This document shows positions 51,937 through 61,085 of a DNA stretch of 64,000 nt, one piece after another (within the stretch, counting starts at the first letter, position 1; every line of letters starts with the position of its first letter). A program made the position numbers and the translations under genes. Source of the DNA: Lachnospiraceae bacterium. Its GTDB lineage: Bacteria; Bacillota; Clostridia; Lachnospirales; Lachnospiraceae. Location of the stretch: the NCBI GenBank assembly GCA_017520425.1, contig JAFXFO010000027.1, forward strand, positions 62,001-126,000. Reading direction: 5' to 3'. The notes beneath the pieces were generated by a model. It did no database searches. It was not told the origin of the DNA and saw nothing but the letters and a program-made list of their open reading frames with translations.

Positions 51937-53043
51937 TTGAGTAGAAGATATTTTGTGCGGACAAGTTCATTAAAAGAGGGCATGAAGGTTGATCAATCCA
52001 TTATTGATAAGACCCGCAGAGTGCTGATTGCCAGAGGGACCGTATTGGATACTTATCTGATTGAGGCACTGAAACGTTTGGGAATTAATGGAGTTTATAT
52101 ACGTGAGGGTGAGGATGCAGAGCCTGTATTACCCAAAGAAGACGTAAAAGTGTCTAAAAAAGCCCAGAAGGCTATCGAGAAGCTGACTGTGGAGGACCGT
52201 ACCCGGGTTACTTTGTCAGAAAGCGTAAAGAAACGTGTGCAGGAAGGGATTTCCTATTTGTACAGCAATACCGAAGCGGAGGACTTTGCGGATGCTTCCA
52301 AAAGTATTGCATCAGAGCTTTTAAAGGCTATTGATGACAATGATGCATTAGCTGTAGATATCAGTATGTTAAAAGTCAGTGATGAGTATACCTTTAAGCA
52401 TAGCGTAGATGTAGCTACCATGGCTATGATAGTAGCTAAGAAAATGGGCTATTCGGAGGAAGAGGTATATGATATTGGTGTGGCAGGATTGCTTCATGAT
52501 TTGGGCAAATCCAAGGTTCCACCTGAGATTTTGAATAAGCCGGGTAAGCTGACAGAGGAAGAATTTGAGGTTATGAAGAAGCATTCTCTTCACAGCTATA
52601 ACATTCTGAAAAATAATAAAGGAATAAAGGATAGCGTAAAGCTGGCGGTATTGCAGCATCATGAGAAGATAAACGGTCAGGGATATCCCATGGGACTGGT
52701 GTCTTCCCAGATTTGTAAGTTTGCTAAGATTCTGACGGTAGTGGATATTTACGATGCGTTGGTGACAGAACGTCCGTATAAAGCCGCCTTTACTCAGCGA
52801 GATGCGGTGGAAATGCTGATGGCCATGACTTATGAACTGGATATGGATGCATTGAAAGGCTTTTTAGGCAGTGTGATTTTGTATCCGGTAAACTGTATCG
52901 TGCAGCTTAGTAACGGAGAAACCGCACGCGTGGTAGAGAATTATACAGAATATATTCTGCGTCCTAAGGTGGTAGGCTTGCAAAGCGGAAAGGTTTATGA
53001 TTTGGCTTATGATTTAAGCTGTGCCAATATTATCATACCTTAG
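51937..53043 (+). CDS. HD-GYP domain phosphodiesterase
   Basis: 368 residues. A ~110-residue N-terminal region is followed by the HD-GYP domain: GLLHDLGKSKVPPEIL, the His in MKKHSLHSY, HHEKINGQGYPMGL (the GYP signature) and VDIYDALVTERPYK. It should hydrolyse cyclic di-GMP. I use the TTG start at 51937 because AGGTGG lies 7 bases before it and the promoter's transcription start is downstream of the ATG that opens the longer frame. Confidence 0.88.
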   Translation: MSRRYFVRTSSLKEGMKVDQSIIDKTRRVLIARGTVLDTYLIEALKRLGINGVYIREGEDAEPVLPKEDVKVSKKAQKAIEKLTVEDRTRVTLSESVKKRVQEGISYLYSNTEAEDFADASKSIASELLKAIDDNDALAVDISMLKVSDEYTFKHSVDVATMAMIVAKKMGYSEEEVYDIGVAGLLHDLGKSKVPPEILNKPGKLTEEEFEVMKKHSLHSYNILKNNKGIKDSVKLAVLQHHEKINGQGYPMGLVSSQICKFAKILTVVDIYDALVTERPYKAAFTQRDAVEMLMAMTYELDMDALKGFLGSVILYPVNCIVQLSNGETARVVENYTEYILRPKVVGLQSGKVYDLAYDLSCANIIIP

Positions 53044-53146
53044 GAAATTATGAACATTCTGTGATTATGTTGTGTAATAATCGTGAAAAGGATAGGAAAA
53101 TCTTTTTTTGTTTGATATGATAGCTCGTGGAAACAGGAGGTAGATT

Positions 53147-54973
53147 ATGTTCAAGCAGAAAAAGATTTTTTTATTGATGTTAATTTTAGTACTGGTTATG
53201 GCGGGTTGTGGTAAGAAAACAGGAACCGTAGTCGGGGATTCCCAGTCGCAGACGAATTCACAGGCAGAATCCCAGGAAGAAGCAAAAGAAAGTACTTCTC
53301 AGGAAAATGCACAGCCTGAAGCGGAAAAGGAACCGGAAAGCCAACCCATAGAGGTACCGCAGATTACTTATTCGGACCCGGTTAAGATTGAACTTAGTGA
53401 TAGTAGTGTTTTGGTGGATGGACAGCCGGCCGGAAAAAGTAAGGACGCGAATGTATATGTAGCCAATGATATCGTATTTTACCTGGAAGGCCAGGGCTTT
53501 ACTTATGGCGAAGGTTCGGCAGAGGATGAACATTCGCAGGCAGAAGCAGATGTGCATACGGTAGTACATATCACAAAGCCGGGTGCCTATGAAATCAGCG
53601 GTAAGCTGTCTAAGGGTCAGGTGGCAATCGACCTTGGCAAGGAGGCAGAGGAAGATCCGGAAGCCGTAGTAATCCTGGTATTAAATGGTGTGGATATTAC
53701 CTGTGAAGTGGCACCGGCAGTGATTTTCTACAATGTATATGAGTGCAATGTATTTGATGAAACCAATGCCACCTATGACGTGGATACCACGGCAGCAGGA
53801 GCCAATGTGGTGATTGCAGATGGTAGTGAAAACAATATTAATGGCTCCCATGTGGCACGTATCTACAAGTCCTATACTTTGAATGAAGCAGGCACGGAAG
53901 TAATAGATAATAAGAAGCTGCACAAGTATGATGGTGCGTTCTATTCCAAAATGTCCATGAATATATTCGGTGGTAGCAAGGGGGATGGAGTACTGAATAT
54001 TCTGGCAGATAATGAAGGTCTGGATTCCGAAATGCATCTGACACTAAACGGCGGTATTATCAATATTGAATCCGGCAATGATGGCATCAATACCAACGAG
54101 GATGGTATTTCAGTGACCACCCTGAATGCAGGCGAACTGCACATTAAGGTGACCGGAAGTACCGGTGAAGGTGACGGTATTGATTCTAACGGTTGGCTGG
54201 TAATCAATGGCGGTACTCTGACCAGTGCAGGCTGCAGCAAGAGTATGGATGCCGGAATCGATTCGGATATGGGTATTTATATAAATGGTGGTAATATTAT
54301 GGCAACCGGAAATATGTTGGATCGTATTGAAGGCGGTAGTGCTACTTATGTGGTATTTACCTTTGCAGAGAGTCAGAAGGCAGGCAATGTATATACTATG
54401 AAGGATGAATCCGGAAAGGCAGTAGGTAGCTGGACGGCAAGAAATAATTTTACTTATCTGATTGTGGCAGGTAAGGAAATTAAGGCAGGTAATTATACCA
54501 TGTGGATGGGTAACAAGAAGCTGGTAGCTTCACAGGGCCAGAGTTTTGGCGGGCCCGGCGGCATGGGAGGTGGTCAGTTCCCGGGTGGCAAGGAAAGACC
54601 TGAGGGCGGTCAGTTCCCGGACGGTATGGAAAGACCTGAGGGCGGTCAGTTTCCGGACGGTATGGAAAGACCTGAGGGCGGTCAGTTCCCGGACGGTATG
54701 GAAAGACCTGAGGGCGGTCAGTTCCCGGGTGGCAAGGAAAGACCTGAGGGCGGTCAGTTCCCGGACGGTATGGAAAGACCTGAAAGCGGTCAGTTCCCTG
54801 AGGGGATGGAGTGGCCGGAAGGAATGGAAATGCCTGAAGGTGGTCAGTTCCCCGATGGTTTTGGCGGACGGGGAGACCGAGAGAATGAAAAAGGCGGTCA
54901 AACTGCAGAAATGAGTGAAACATTTACAATTGTAGCAGGAGCCAATTATTTCAGTAACGTTCAAGTGAAATAA
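53147..54973 (+). CDS. lipoprotein with carbohydrate-binding-type domain and repeat tail
   Basis: 608 residues. The lipobox is VMAGCG (Cys ~21), then a Gln/Glu/Ser-rich linker. Residues ~80-450 resemble the DUF4353/carbohydrate-binding-domain proteins of Firmicutes, with a beta-helix-like pattern such as LNGGIINIESGNDGIN and VINGGTLTSAG. A Gly/Pro-rich tail of 12-residue repeats (GGQFPDGMERPE type) follows, and the end is ETFTIVAGANYFSNVQVK. It is probably exposed on the cell surface. CAGGAGG precedes ATG 53147. Confidence 0.83.
   Translation: MFKQKKIFLLMLILVLVMAGCGKKTGTVVGDSQSQTNSQAESQEEAKESTSQENAQPEAEKEPESQPIEVPQITYSDPVKIELSDSSVLVDGQPAGKSKDANVYVANDIVFYLEGQGFTYGEGSAEDEHSQAEADVHTVVHITKPGAYEISGKLSKGQVAIDLGKEAEEDPEAVVILVLNGVDITCEVAPAVIFYNVYECNVFDETNATYDVDTTAAGANVVIADGSENNINGSHVARIYKSYTLNEAGTEVIDNKKLHKYDGAFYSKMSMNIFGGSKGDGVLNILADNEGLDSEMHLTLNGGIINIESGNDGINTNEDGISVTTLNAGELHIKVTGSTGEGDGIDSNGWLVINGGTLTSAGCSKSMDAGIDSDMGIYINGGNIMATGNMLDRIEGGSATYVVFTFAESQKAGNVYTMKDESGKAVGSWTARNNFTYLIVAGKEIKAGNYTMWMGNKKLVASQGQSFGGPGGMGGGQFPGGKERPEGGQFPDGMERPEGGQFPDGMERPEGGQFPDGMERPEGGQFPGGKERPEGGQFPDGMERPESGQFPEGMEWPEGMEMPEGGQFPDGFGGRGDRENEKGGQTAEMSETFTIVAGANYFSNVQVK
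54569..54838 (+). repeat. 36-bp tandem repeats coding for GGQFPxGxERPE
   Basis: Seven consecutive 36-bp units (54569-54820) and a half unit. Units 1 and 5 read GGQFPGGKERPE, units 2, 3, 4 and 6 GGQFPDGMERPE, and unit 7 SGQFPEGMEWPE. The interleaving of two variants suggests unit duplication by slippage or recombination. The repeat also opens false frames on both strands. Confidence 0.93.
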
Positions 54974-55027
54974 CGAATAGCAGAGATGATGTCGGTACGC
55001 TTTCATGGGATAAAATCCTAAAGTGTA

Positions 55028-55056
55028 TTGACATCATCTTGTATATATGTTAGGAT
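55028..55056 (+). promoter_or_regulatory. promoter of the glycine riboswitch transcript
   Basis: TTGACA (55028-55033), 17 bp, TAGGAT (55051-55056), about 20 bases before the riboswitch. Confidence 0.82.
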
Positions 55057-55082
55057 TTTAACAGTGTAAATAATATGAAAAG

Positions 55083-55170
55083 GACTCTGGAGAATCCCGG
55101 TGGAACGATACGGGTGCCGAAGGTGTACAGCATGGAAACATGCCAATCTCTCAGGCGAAAGGACAGAGAA
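55083..55170 (+). ncRNA. glycine riboswitch, single aptamer
   Basis: The P1 stem is CTCTG (55085) with CAGAG (55164). The conserved blocks GGTGCCGAAGGTG and CTCTCAGGCGAAAGGACAG fit the glycine aptamer consensus, with a variable CATGG/CCATG-type stem between them. Only one aptamer is present. A terminator hairpin lies 28 bases downstream and the sodium:amino acid symporter gene after it. Glycine binding probably decides termination; the direction cannot be read with certainty. Confidence 0.92.
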
Positions 55171-55197
55171 GTGAAGTTTATTTCTGTGTACTTTATT

Positions 55198-55227
55198 GAG
55201 ATTGTTATTAACAATCTTATTTTTTTG
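55198..55227 (+). terminator. expression-platform terminator of the glycine riboswitch
   Basis: AGATTGTT pairs with AACAATCT, followed by TATTTTTTT. It lies between the aptamer and the symporter start. Confidence 0.85.
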
Positions 55228-55293
55228 CGCTAAAGGAGAATGCGCGTCAGGCGACAATTTTTGCACAAAAATAAAAGAAGGGAAATAAGTTTT

Positions 55294-56712
55294 ATGTGGA
55301 CAGAAATTAATAAAGTATTAGAGACAATCGATGGTATTGTATGGGGAGTACCCCTTATGGTATTAATACTGGCAGGTGGTTTGGTACTGACCATCCGTCT
55401 GGGATTGCTTCAGGTGAGAAGATTACCGTTGGCATTAAAGTGGATGGTGAAGAACGAAGAAGGCGGCGAAGGTGAAGTATCCAGCTTTAGTGCACTTTGT
55501 ACCGCACTTTCTGCTACTATCGGTACCGGTAATATCGTAGGTGTGGCAACTGCAATTGCGGCAGGTGGCCCCGGTGCCTTGTTCTGGATGGAAGTGGCAG
55601 CTTTCCTTGGTATTGCAACTAAGTATGCGGAAGGCTTGCTTGCTGTTAAGTACAGAGCGGTGGATGAAAATGGCCATGTACTGGGCGGACCTTTCTATTA
55701 CATAGAAAAAGGTATGGGCAAGAATTGGAAGTGGCTTGGCAAGGTTTTTGCTTTCTTTGGTGTATGTGCCGGCCTTTTAGGTATTGGTACTTTTACTCAG
55801 GTAAACGGTATTTCTTCTGCTGTTAAAAATTTCTTTGATCCCAATAATGTAGCAACGGTTTCAATTCCCGGAATCGGTACTTATTCGTGGACTGTAATTA
55901 TTGCATCTTTGGTATTGACGGTATGTGTGGCATTGGTATTAATAGGTGGTGTAAAACGTATTGCGAAGGTTTCAGAAATCGTGGTACCGTTTATGGCAGT
56001 GATTTATATTATCTTAGGTCTTGTAATTATTATATGTAATATTACTAAAGTGCCGGATGCAATTGTGATTATCGTAAAGGGCGCCTTTAATCCACAGGCT
56101 GTGACCGGTGGTGTGGTTGGCTCTATGATTGTTGCAATGCAGAAGGGTGTTGCAAGAGGTATCTTCTCTAATGAGGCAGGTCTTGGTTCTGCACCTATTG
56201 CAGCAGCTGCGGCACAGACCAAGGAACCGGTACGTCAGGGCTTGGTATCCATGACAGGTACTTTTATTGATACCATTATCGTATGTACCATGACCGGTTT
56301 GGCGATTGTGATTACAGGTGCTTGGCAGGTGAAAGATTTGGAAGGCGTTGGTATTACCACCTATGCATTTGAAAATGGATTACCCATTCCTCCGGAAGTA
56401 TCTTCATTCCTGTTAATGCTATGTTTAGTATTCTTTGCATTTACTACTATTTTAGGTTGGGATTATTATTCTGAGAGATGTCTGGAATACCTAACCGGAG
56501 GAAAGATGAAAGCAGTGAATGTATATAGATGGTTGTACATTCTGGCAGTATTCATTGGTCCTTATATGACAGTTTCAGCTGTTTGGACCTTAGCAGATAT
56601 TTTCAATGGTATGATGGCTATCCCCAATATGATTGCATTATTTGTATTGAGTGGAGTGGTTGCCAAAGAAACCAAGATTTTCTTTGCAGCAAATAAGCAT
56701 AAAGAAAAATAA
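55294..56712 (+). CDS. sodium:alanine/glycine symporter (AGCS family)
   Basis: 472 residues with about ten membrane helices. The AGCS signatures are TIGTGNIVGVATAIAAGGPG and ARGIFSNEAGLGSAPIAAAA. It imports small neutral amino acids with sodium. The glycine riboswitch in its leader makes glycine the likely substrate. ATG 55294 (AAGGGA upstream) is preferred over ATG 55240, which lacks a ribosome binding site at proper distance. A terminator follows. Confidence 0.94.
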   Translation: MWTEINKVLETIDGIVWGVPLMVLILAGGLVLTIRLGLLQVRRLPLALKWMVKNEEGGEGEVSSFSALCTALSATIGTGNIVGVATAIAAGGPGALFWMEVAAFLGIATKYAEGLLAVKYRAVDENGHVLGGPFYYIEKGMGKNWKWLGKVFAFFGVCAGLLGIGTFTQVNGISSAVKNFFDPNNVATVSIPGIGTYSWTVIIASLVLTVCVALVLIGGVKRIAKVSEIVVPFMAVIYIILGLVIIICNITKVPDAIVIIVKGAFNPQAVTGGVVGSMIVAMQKGVARGIFSNEAGLGSAPIAAAAAQTKEPVRQGLVSMTGTFIDTIIVCTMTGLAIVITGAWQVKDLEGVGITTYAFENGLPIPPEVSSFLLMLCLVFFAFTTILGWDYYSERCLEYLTGGKMKAVNVYRWLYILAVFIGPYMTVSAVWTLADIFNGMMAIPNMIALFVLSGVVAKETKIFFAANKHKEK

Positions 56713-56725
56713 TATATACATTTTT

Positions 56726-56758
56726 GGAAACTCGTACTAAAGTACGGGTTTCTTTTTT
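56726..56758 (+). terminator. intrinsic terminator after the symporter
   Basis: GGAAACTCGTAC / GTACGGGTTTC stem followed by seven T. Confidence 0.92.
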
Positions 56759-56808
56759 TATAGTAGTGTGATATGATAAATAGGTAGAAGTCTATTTTGA
56801 GGTGTGGT

Positions 56809-57897
56809 ATGTTTGATTTGATTCGGAATATGATAAACTTAATATCGGATTATCAAAAAGAGCATGCTGATGAGCCGGTGACAATCGCGATTGACGGTAT
56901 GTGCGGTGCAGGGAAGAGTACTGTGGCGCAGATGTTGCATGAACGTCTGGGAGGCAATCTGTTTCATATGGATGACTTCTTTTTACAGCCCGGCCAGAGG
57001 ACTCCGGAGCGATTGGCAGAGGTAGGCGGCAATGTGGATTATGAGCGCTTTGCAAAGGAAGTAATTGCCAATCTGAACCGTAAGGAAGCATTTTCTTATG
57101 GAGTGTATGACTGCAAGAAGCAGTGCATTTCCCATCAGGTGGATGTGAATCCGGCAATGATTAACATTATAGAGGGAAGCTATTCCATGCATCCGTATTT
57201 TGATGATTATGCCCATATTCTGTTCTTTCTTTCAGTGGCACTACATGAACAGGGGAAACGTTTGCGTGAAAGAAATACTGCAGAGCAGATGGAACGATTT
57301 GTTTCGGAATGGATTCCCAAGGAAAATCAGTATTTTGAGAAATTTGATATACGTAATAAATGTATTTGTTTTGATACCACAGATTGTAGTATGGTATCCC
57401 CGAAAGGAGTTAAAAAGAAGCAAATGGTAGGATTAATTGTAGCATATAGTAAAAACAGAGCCATCGGGAAGGATGGACAGATTCCATGGCGTATCAAGGG
57501 AGAACAGAAGCGTTTTCGTGAGCTTACTACGGGTAATGTAGTGATTATGGGAAGACGTTCCTATGAGGAAATCGGAAAGCCATTGCCCAATCGCTATACT
57601 ATAGTAGTATCCAATACGAAAAAGTTTGAGGCAGAAAATTGTACCACGGTAGGGTCTCTAAAGGAAGCACTGGAAATTGCCGATAAGAATAAGAATGTGT
57701 ATATTTCCGGGGGAGCCGGCTTGTACAGAGAGGCGATAGATATTGTGGACAAAATGTTTATCACGGAGATAGATGCCGAAATAGATGGAGATACTTTTTT
57801 TCCGGAGTTTGAGGAAAAGGATTTCTTAAGAGAAGTAGACTGTTATGTGGACGGGGAAATCCCTTACACATATGTGACATATACCCGAAAAGAGTGA
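56809..57897 (+). CDS. uridine-kinase-like P-loop domain fused to dihydrofolate reductase
   Basis: 362 residues. Residues 1-~203 are a P-loop kinase fold of the uridine/phosphoribulokinase group: IAIDGMCGAGKSTVAQML, MDDFFLQPGQRTPERL and IIEGSYSMHPYF. Residues ~206-362 are a complete dihydrofolate reductase: MVGLIVAYSKNRAIGKDGQIPW, FRELTTGNVVIMGRRSYEEIG, VYISGGAGLYREAI and DGDTFFPEF. The second domain starts with its own Met, so a separate product is possible, but there is no stop between them. It should reduce dihydrofolate; the kinase substrate is unknown. GAGGTG precedes ATG 56809. Confidence 0.87.
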   Translation: MFDLIRNMINLISDYQKEHADEPVTIAIDGMCGAGKSTVAQMLHERLGGNLFHMDDFFLQPGQRTPERLAEVGGNVDYERFAKEVIANLNRKEAFSYGVYDCKKQCISHQVDVNPAMINIIEGSYSMHPYFDDYAHILFFLSVALHEQGKRLRERNTAEQMERFVSEWIPKENQYFEKFDIRNKCICFDTTDCSMVSPKGVKKKQMVGLIVAYSKNRAIGKDGQIPWRIKGEQKRFRELTTGNVVIMGRRSYEEIGKPLPNRYTIVVSNTKKFEAENCTTVGSLKEALEIADKNKNVYISGGAGLYREAIDIVDKMFITEIDAEIDGDTFFPEFEEKDFLREVDCYVDGEIPYTYVTYTRKE

Positions 57898-57948
57898 TTT
57901 TTGGGTGGTTAGTAGTGCTTTTATCCATGGAGGGAAAGGAGGACACAA

Positions 57949-60174
57949 ATGAAAAGACAATCGATACTGTTAAGAAGAATCGTGATATTAATATTTATAT
58001 TTATTATCACATTATCGGTTATATTGGTACACAGACATATTATGGTTCAGAATATTGAGGAACAGTTGCTGAACAGTATGGATGATGTATCCTATCAAAA
58101 CAAGGTAGTGATAGAAAAAGAACTGGAAGAGATGCAGACGATTCTGGCCAGTGTGGGTAAGGAAGTAGAAAGTCTGTATCCAAACCTGGAAACTAAGGAA
58201 GAGTTGGAAGCGGTCGTTGATTTTTTACGTCCTTTTGCAGAGATTTACCATTTTAAACGCATGGGCGTGGTAGCACTTGACGGAGAAGCTTTTTGTACGG
58301 ATGGATATTATGAGAGTATTTCAGGTCACGATGTTCTGGTGTTGGGTAGTAAGGGTATCTCTAATATTACCGGTGCCATAGAGGATACCATAGGAGTGAA
58401 GGAACAGATTAATGTTCTTTCCATACCCATTTACGACCGTAAGAATCAGGTTATGGCTGTTTTATTTGCAACCGTTCGTACGGAAGAGTTTCGTAATTTG
58501 ATTAACGTGGAGCCTTTTGAAGGTCTGGGCTATAGTTATATTATTCAAAAGGATGGTACGGTGGTGACTGATTCGGAGCAGTCGCCTTTGTATGGAACCA
58601 CCAATATTTTTGATTCCATGCTGAGTTTTTCGGATAAAAATGCTGAGATGGTGGATACTTTGAAAGCTGCTATGGAAAGTTCTGCTACAGGGCATGGCTT
58701 TGCAGAAGCGGAAGGAAAGCGTTACATACATTATGCACCGTTGAACATTGAAAATGTACAGCAGGGCTGGTACTTGTTTACGATAGTCACTTCTCAAATT
58801 CTGGAAGACAGAATAGATGAGGTGCTGGATTTGTATGATAAGCTGTTGGTGGTGGCCGGACTCATTGTAATCTTTGCCATTGCATACTACATATATACTT
58901 GCGGTAGTGATGAGAAGACCTTACGCACACTGGCATATGTGGATTCCGTGACAGAAGGCGATAATTATGCCTGCTTTATAGAGAAATATGAGGAATTAAA
59001 ACCGGATAAAGGTTACTTTATTTCCATGGATTTAAATGACTTTAAGCTGGTAAATACCATATGCGGTATCAAAAAGGGAGATGAGACCTTACGTAAGGTA
59101 TGGCAAGCAATTGAAGAACAACTGGGCGAAGGTGAACTGGCAGCCCGTATGAATGCTGACCATTATGTGTTGTTACTGAATGAATCCTCAAGGACTGAAT
59201 TTACGGAAAGAATTCAGCAATTATCGACGAAAATCGGTGGAATTGCGGGAAATATCGGAGTAATCAGTATTTGGCCCTATTTCGGTATTTATGAATTGCA
59301 GAAGGCCGAGGATGCAGAAACCTGTTTCGGATATGCAAATCAGGCGAAGCATCTGGTAAGAGGAAAGCGTAAGCAAAATTATGCTTTTTACGAGCGTTCA
59401 GATTATGATAAGCTGGTAGCAGAGAAGAAGTTGGTGGATCAGTTTGAAGGTGCTATTGCAAATGGTGAATTTGAGATGTGGTATCAGCCCAAATATAAGA
59501 GTGACGACCAAACGGTAGTAGGAGCGGAAGCACTGGTACGTTGGCGTAAGGAAGATGGAACCATGCGTCAGCCATTAGACTTTATTCCTCTGTTTGAACG
59601 AAACGGTTTGATTGCTACATTGGATGAGCATGTGTTCAAGACTGTTTGTATGCAACAGAAGAAGTGGGAAAAGGAAGGAAAGCATAGTTTCCCTATTTCC
59701 GTTAATATTTCACGCGCCAGCCTGTATTATGATGATATTATAGATCGTTATAAGAATATATTGAAAGAATGCGATATTGAGCCGGGTTTGGTGCCGTTAG
59801 AGATTACAGAAAGTGCTACGGTGGATAATTCCCAAATCAGAAAACTGGTTGAGCGTTTCCAAGAAATAGGATTCCCCATCCATTTGGACGATTTTGGTAA
59901 CGGTTATTCCGCTTTGTCTACCTTGAACATGATGCATTTTGATACCTTAAAGCTGGACAAGGGATTGGTTGATTTTATTGGTGACAGTAATGGTGAAAAG
60001 CTTTTGGGTTATACCATTAAGCTGGCAAAGAGCTTGGGAATGCGTATCACTGCAGAAGGTGTAGAATACAAGAATCAGGTGGAGTTCTTGCAGGATTTGG
60101 AATGTGATGAAATCCAGGGCTACTATTTCTCCAGGCCTTTACCCTTAGAGAAGTTTGAAGAATTGATTAAGTAA
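57949..60174 (+). CDS. membrane sensor phosphodiesterase (degenerate GGDEF + EAL)
   Basis: 741 residues. A first helix (~residues 10-28) and a second (~298-318) bound a ~270-residue extracellular sensor of Cache-like character. The GGDEF fold (~345-470) has RMNADHY at the active-site position and is inactive. The EAL domain (~480-735) keeps GAEALVRW, VNISR, EITES, LDDFGNGYSA, LKLDKGLVD and AEGVEYKNQ. I predict a phosphodiesterase for cyclic di-GMP governed by an outside signal. AAAGGAGG lies 7 bases before ATG. Confidence 0.88.
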   Translation: MKRQSILLRRIVILIFIFIITLSVILVHRHIMVQNIEEQLLNSMDDVSYQNKVVIEKELEEMQTILASVGKEVESLYPNLETKEELEAVVDFLRPFAEIYHFKRMGVVALDGEAFCTDGYYESISGHDVLVLGSKGISNITGAIEDTIGVKEQINVLSIPIYDRKNQVMAVLFATVRTEEFRNLINVEPFEGLGYSYIIQKDGTVVTDSEQSPLYGTTNIFDSMLSFSDKNAEMVDTLKAAMESSATGHGFAEAEGKRYIHYAPLNIENVQQGWYLFTIVTSQILEDRIDEVLDLYDKLLVVAGLIVIFAIAYYIYTCGSDEKTLRTLAYVDSVTEGDNYACFIEKYEELKPDKGYFISMDLNDFKLVNTICGIKKGDETLRKVWQAIEEQLGEGELAARMNADHYVLLLNESSRTEFTERIQQLSTKIGGIAGNIGVISIWPYFGIYELQKAEDAETCFGYANQAKHLVRGKRKQNYAFYERSDYDKLVAEKKLVDQFEGAIANGEFEMWYQPKYKSDDQTVVGAEALVRWRKEDGTMRQPLDFIPLFERNGLIATLDEHVFKTVCMQQKKWEKEGKHSFPISVNISRASLYYDDIIDRYKNILKECDIEPGLVPLEITESATVDNSQIRKLVERFQEIGFPIHLDDFGNGYSALSTLNMMHFDTLKLDKGLVDFIGDSNGEKLLGYTIKLAKSLGMRITAEGVEYKNQVEFLQDLECDEIQGYYFSRPLPLEKFEELIK

Positions 60175-60175
60175 T

Positions 60176-60219
60176 AAAAACACAAAACAGGGCTGTGAGT
60201 AGCCCTGTTTTGTGTTTTT
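60176..60219. terminator. bidirectional terminator between the EAL gene and degV
   Basis: AAAAACACAAAACAGGGCT pairs with AGCCCTGTTTTGTGTTTTT. It overlaps the degV stop codon on the minus strand. Confidence 0.95.
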
Positions 60220-61054
60220 ATTTTTCTACATAGATGATACCGAAAGCACCGGGGCCTACATGGGCACCAATGGTAGAGCCTAACTGCAAGCGGGCATCTA
60301 CGGTATAGCCTTCGGCCGCCAGTTTTTCTTCCAGCTTTTCGGTGTTTTCAGAACCGCAGGCATATACGGTATAAAGAGGAAATGCAGGATTTAAATCCTT
60401 GCTGTTTAATGTTTTTAGGATAAACTGCAAGGCTTTGTTTTTGCCTATACATTTGCCGATGACGCTAACTTCGCCTTCCACAGTGACGGAGATGACGGGC
60501 TTTAAGTTGGCCAGTTCACCAATGGTAGCAGCAGCCTTATTTAAGCGTCCGCCACGGTATAAATATTCCAGAGTGTCAAGCCCGGCAGCTACCTTTACCT
60601 TGCCCTTGAGGCTTTCCAAAGCAGCCACAACCTCCGGGGCAGATTTGTCCTGTGCAATCAGTTGCAGACCGTAATCTACAATTACACGGGTCATAATGGT
60701 AGCTGTCAGGGAGTCCACGATATAAATACCATCATAGTCCACCATGTCCTTTGCCAAATGAGCGCTCTGACAGGTGCCGCTTAAAGCAGAGGAGAGCAAT
60801 ACACAGATGATTTCTTCACCGTTTTCCTTTGCCTTTTCAAAAATCTCTGCAAAGGCTTGAGGAGAAGGCTGTGAGGTCTTAGGGAAATCCTCGCCGGTGG
60901 TCAATAATTCATAGAATTGGTCAGAGGTCAAATCCTCACCGGATAAATAATCCGTTCCATTTAAGCTGATAGTCAATGGTACATGGTATAAATTCTTTTC
61001 TTTTACCTCCGTAATGGTAAAGTCGGTAGAGGAATCTACTAATATTCGTATCAT
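60218..61054 (-). CDS. DegV family fatty-acid-binding protein
   Basis: 278 residues, complete. It starts with IRILVDSSTDF and shows KTSQPSPQAF, LSSALSGTCQSA, DSLTATI and YLYRGGRLNKAAA, then the C-terminal IGAHVGPGAFG. DegV proteins bind a fatty acid and, as FakB, present it to the kinase FakA; no fakA is in the window. AGGAAAGG precedes ATG. It is downstream of a marR gene in the same direction, 31 bp apart. Confidence 0.93.
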   Translation of the reverse strand: MIRILVDSSTDFTITEVKEKNLYHVPLTISLNGTDYLSGEDLTSDQFYELLTTGEDFPKTSQPSPQAFAEIFEKAKENGEEIICVLLSSALSGTCQSAHLAKDMVDYDGIYIVDSLTATIMTRVIVDYGLQLIAQDKSAPEVVAALESLKGKVKVAAGLDTLEYLYRGGRLNKAAATIGELANLKPVISVTVEGEVSVIGKCIGKNKALQFILKTLNSKDLNPAFPLYTVYACGSENTEKLEEKLAAEGYTVDARLQLGSTIGAHVGPGAFGIIYVEK

Positions 61055-61085
61055 AATTGTTTTTCCTTTCCTATGGTGTTCATTA

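Noticed and set aside
54480..55006. Long repeat-containing frames on the minus strand and a second plus frame across 54546-54914
   Set aside because: They are produced by the 36-bp coding repeat in the true frame; they lack ribosome binding sites and lie inside the lipoprotein gene.
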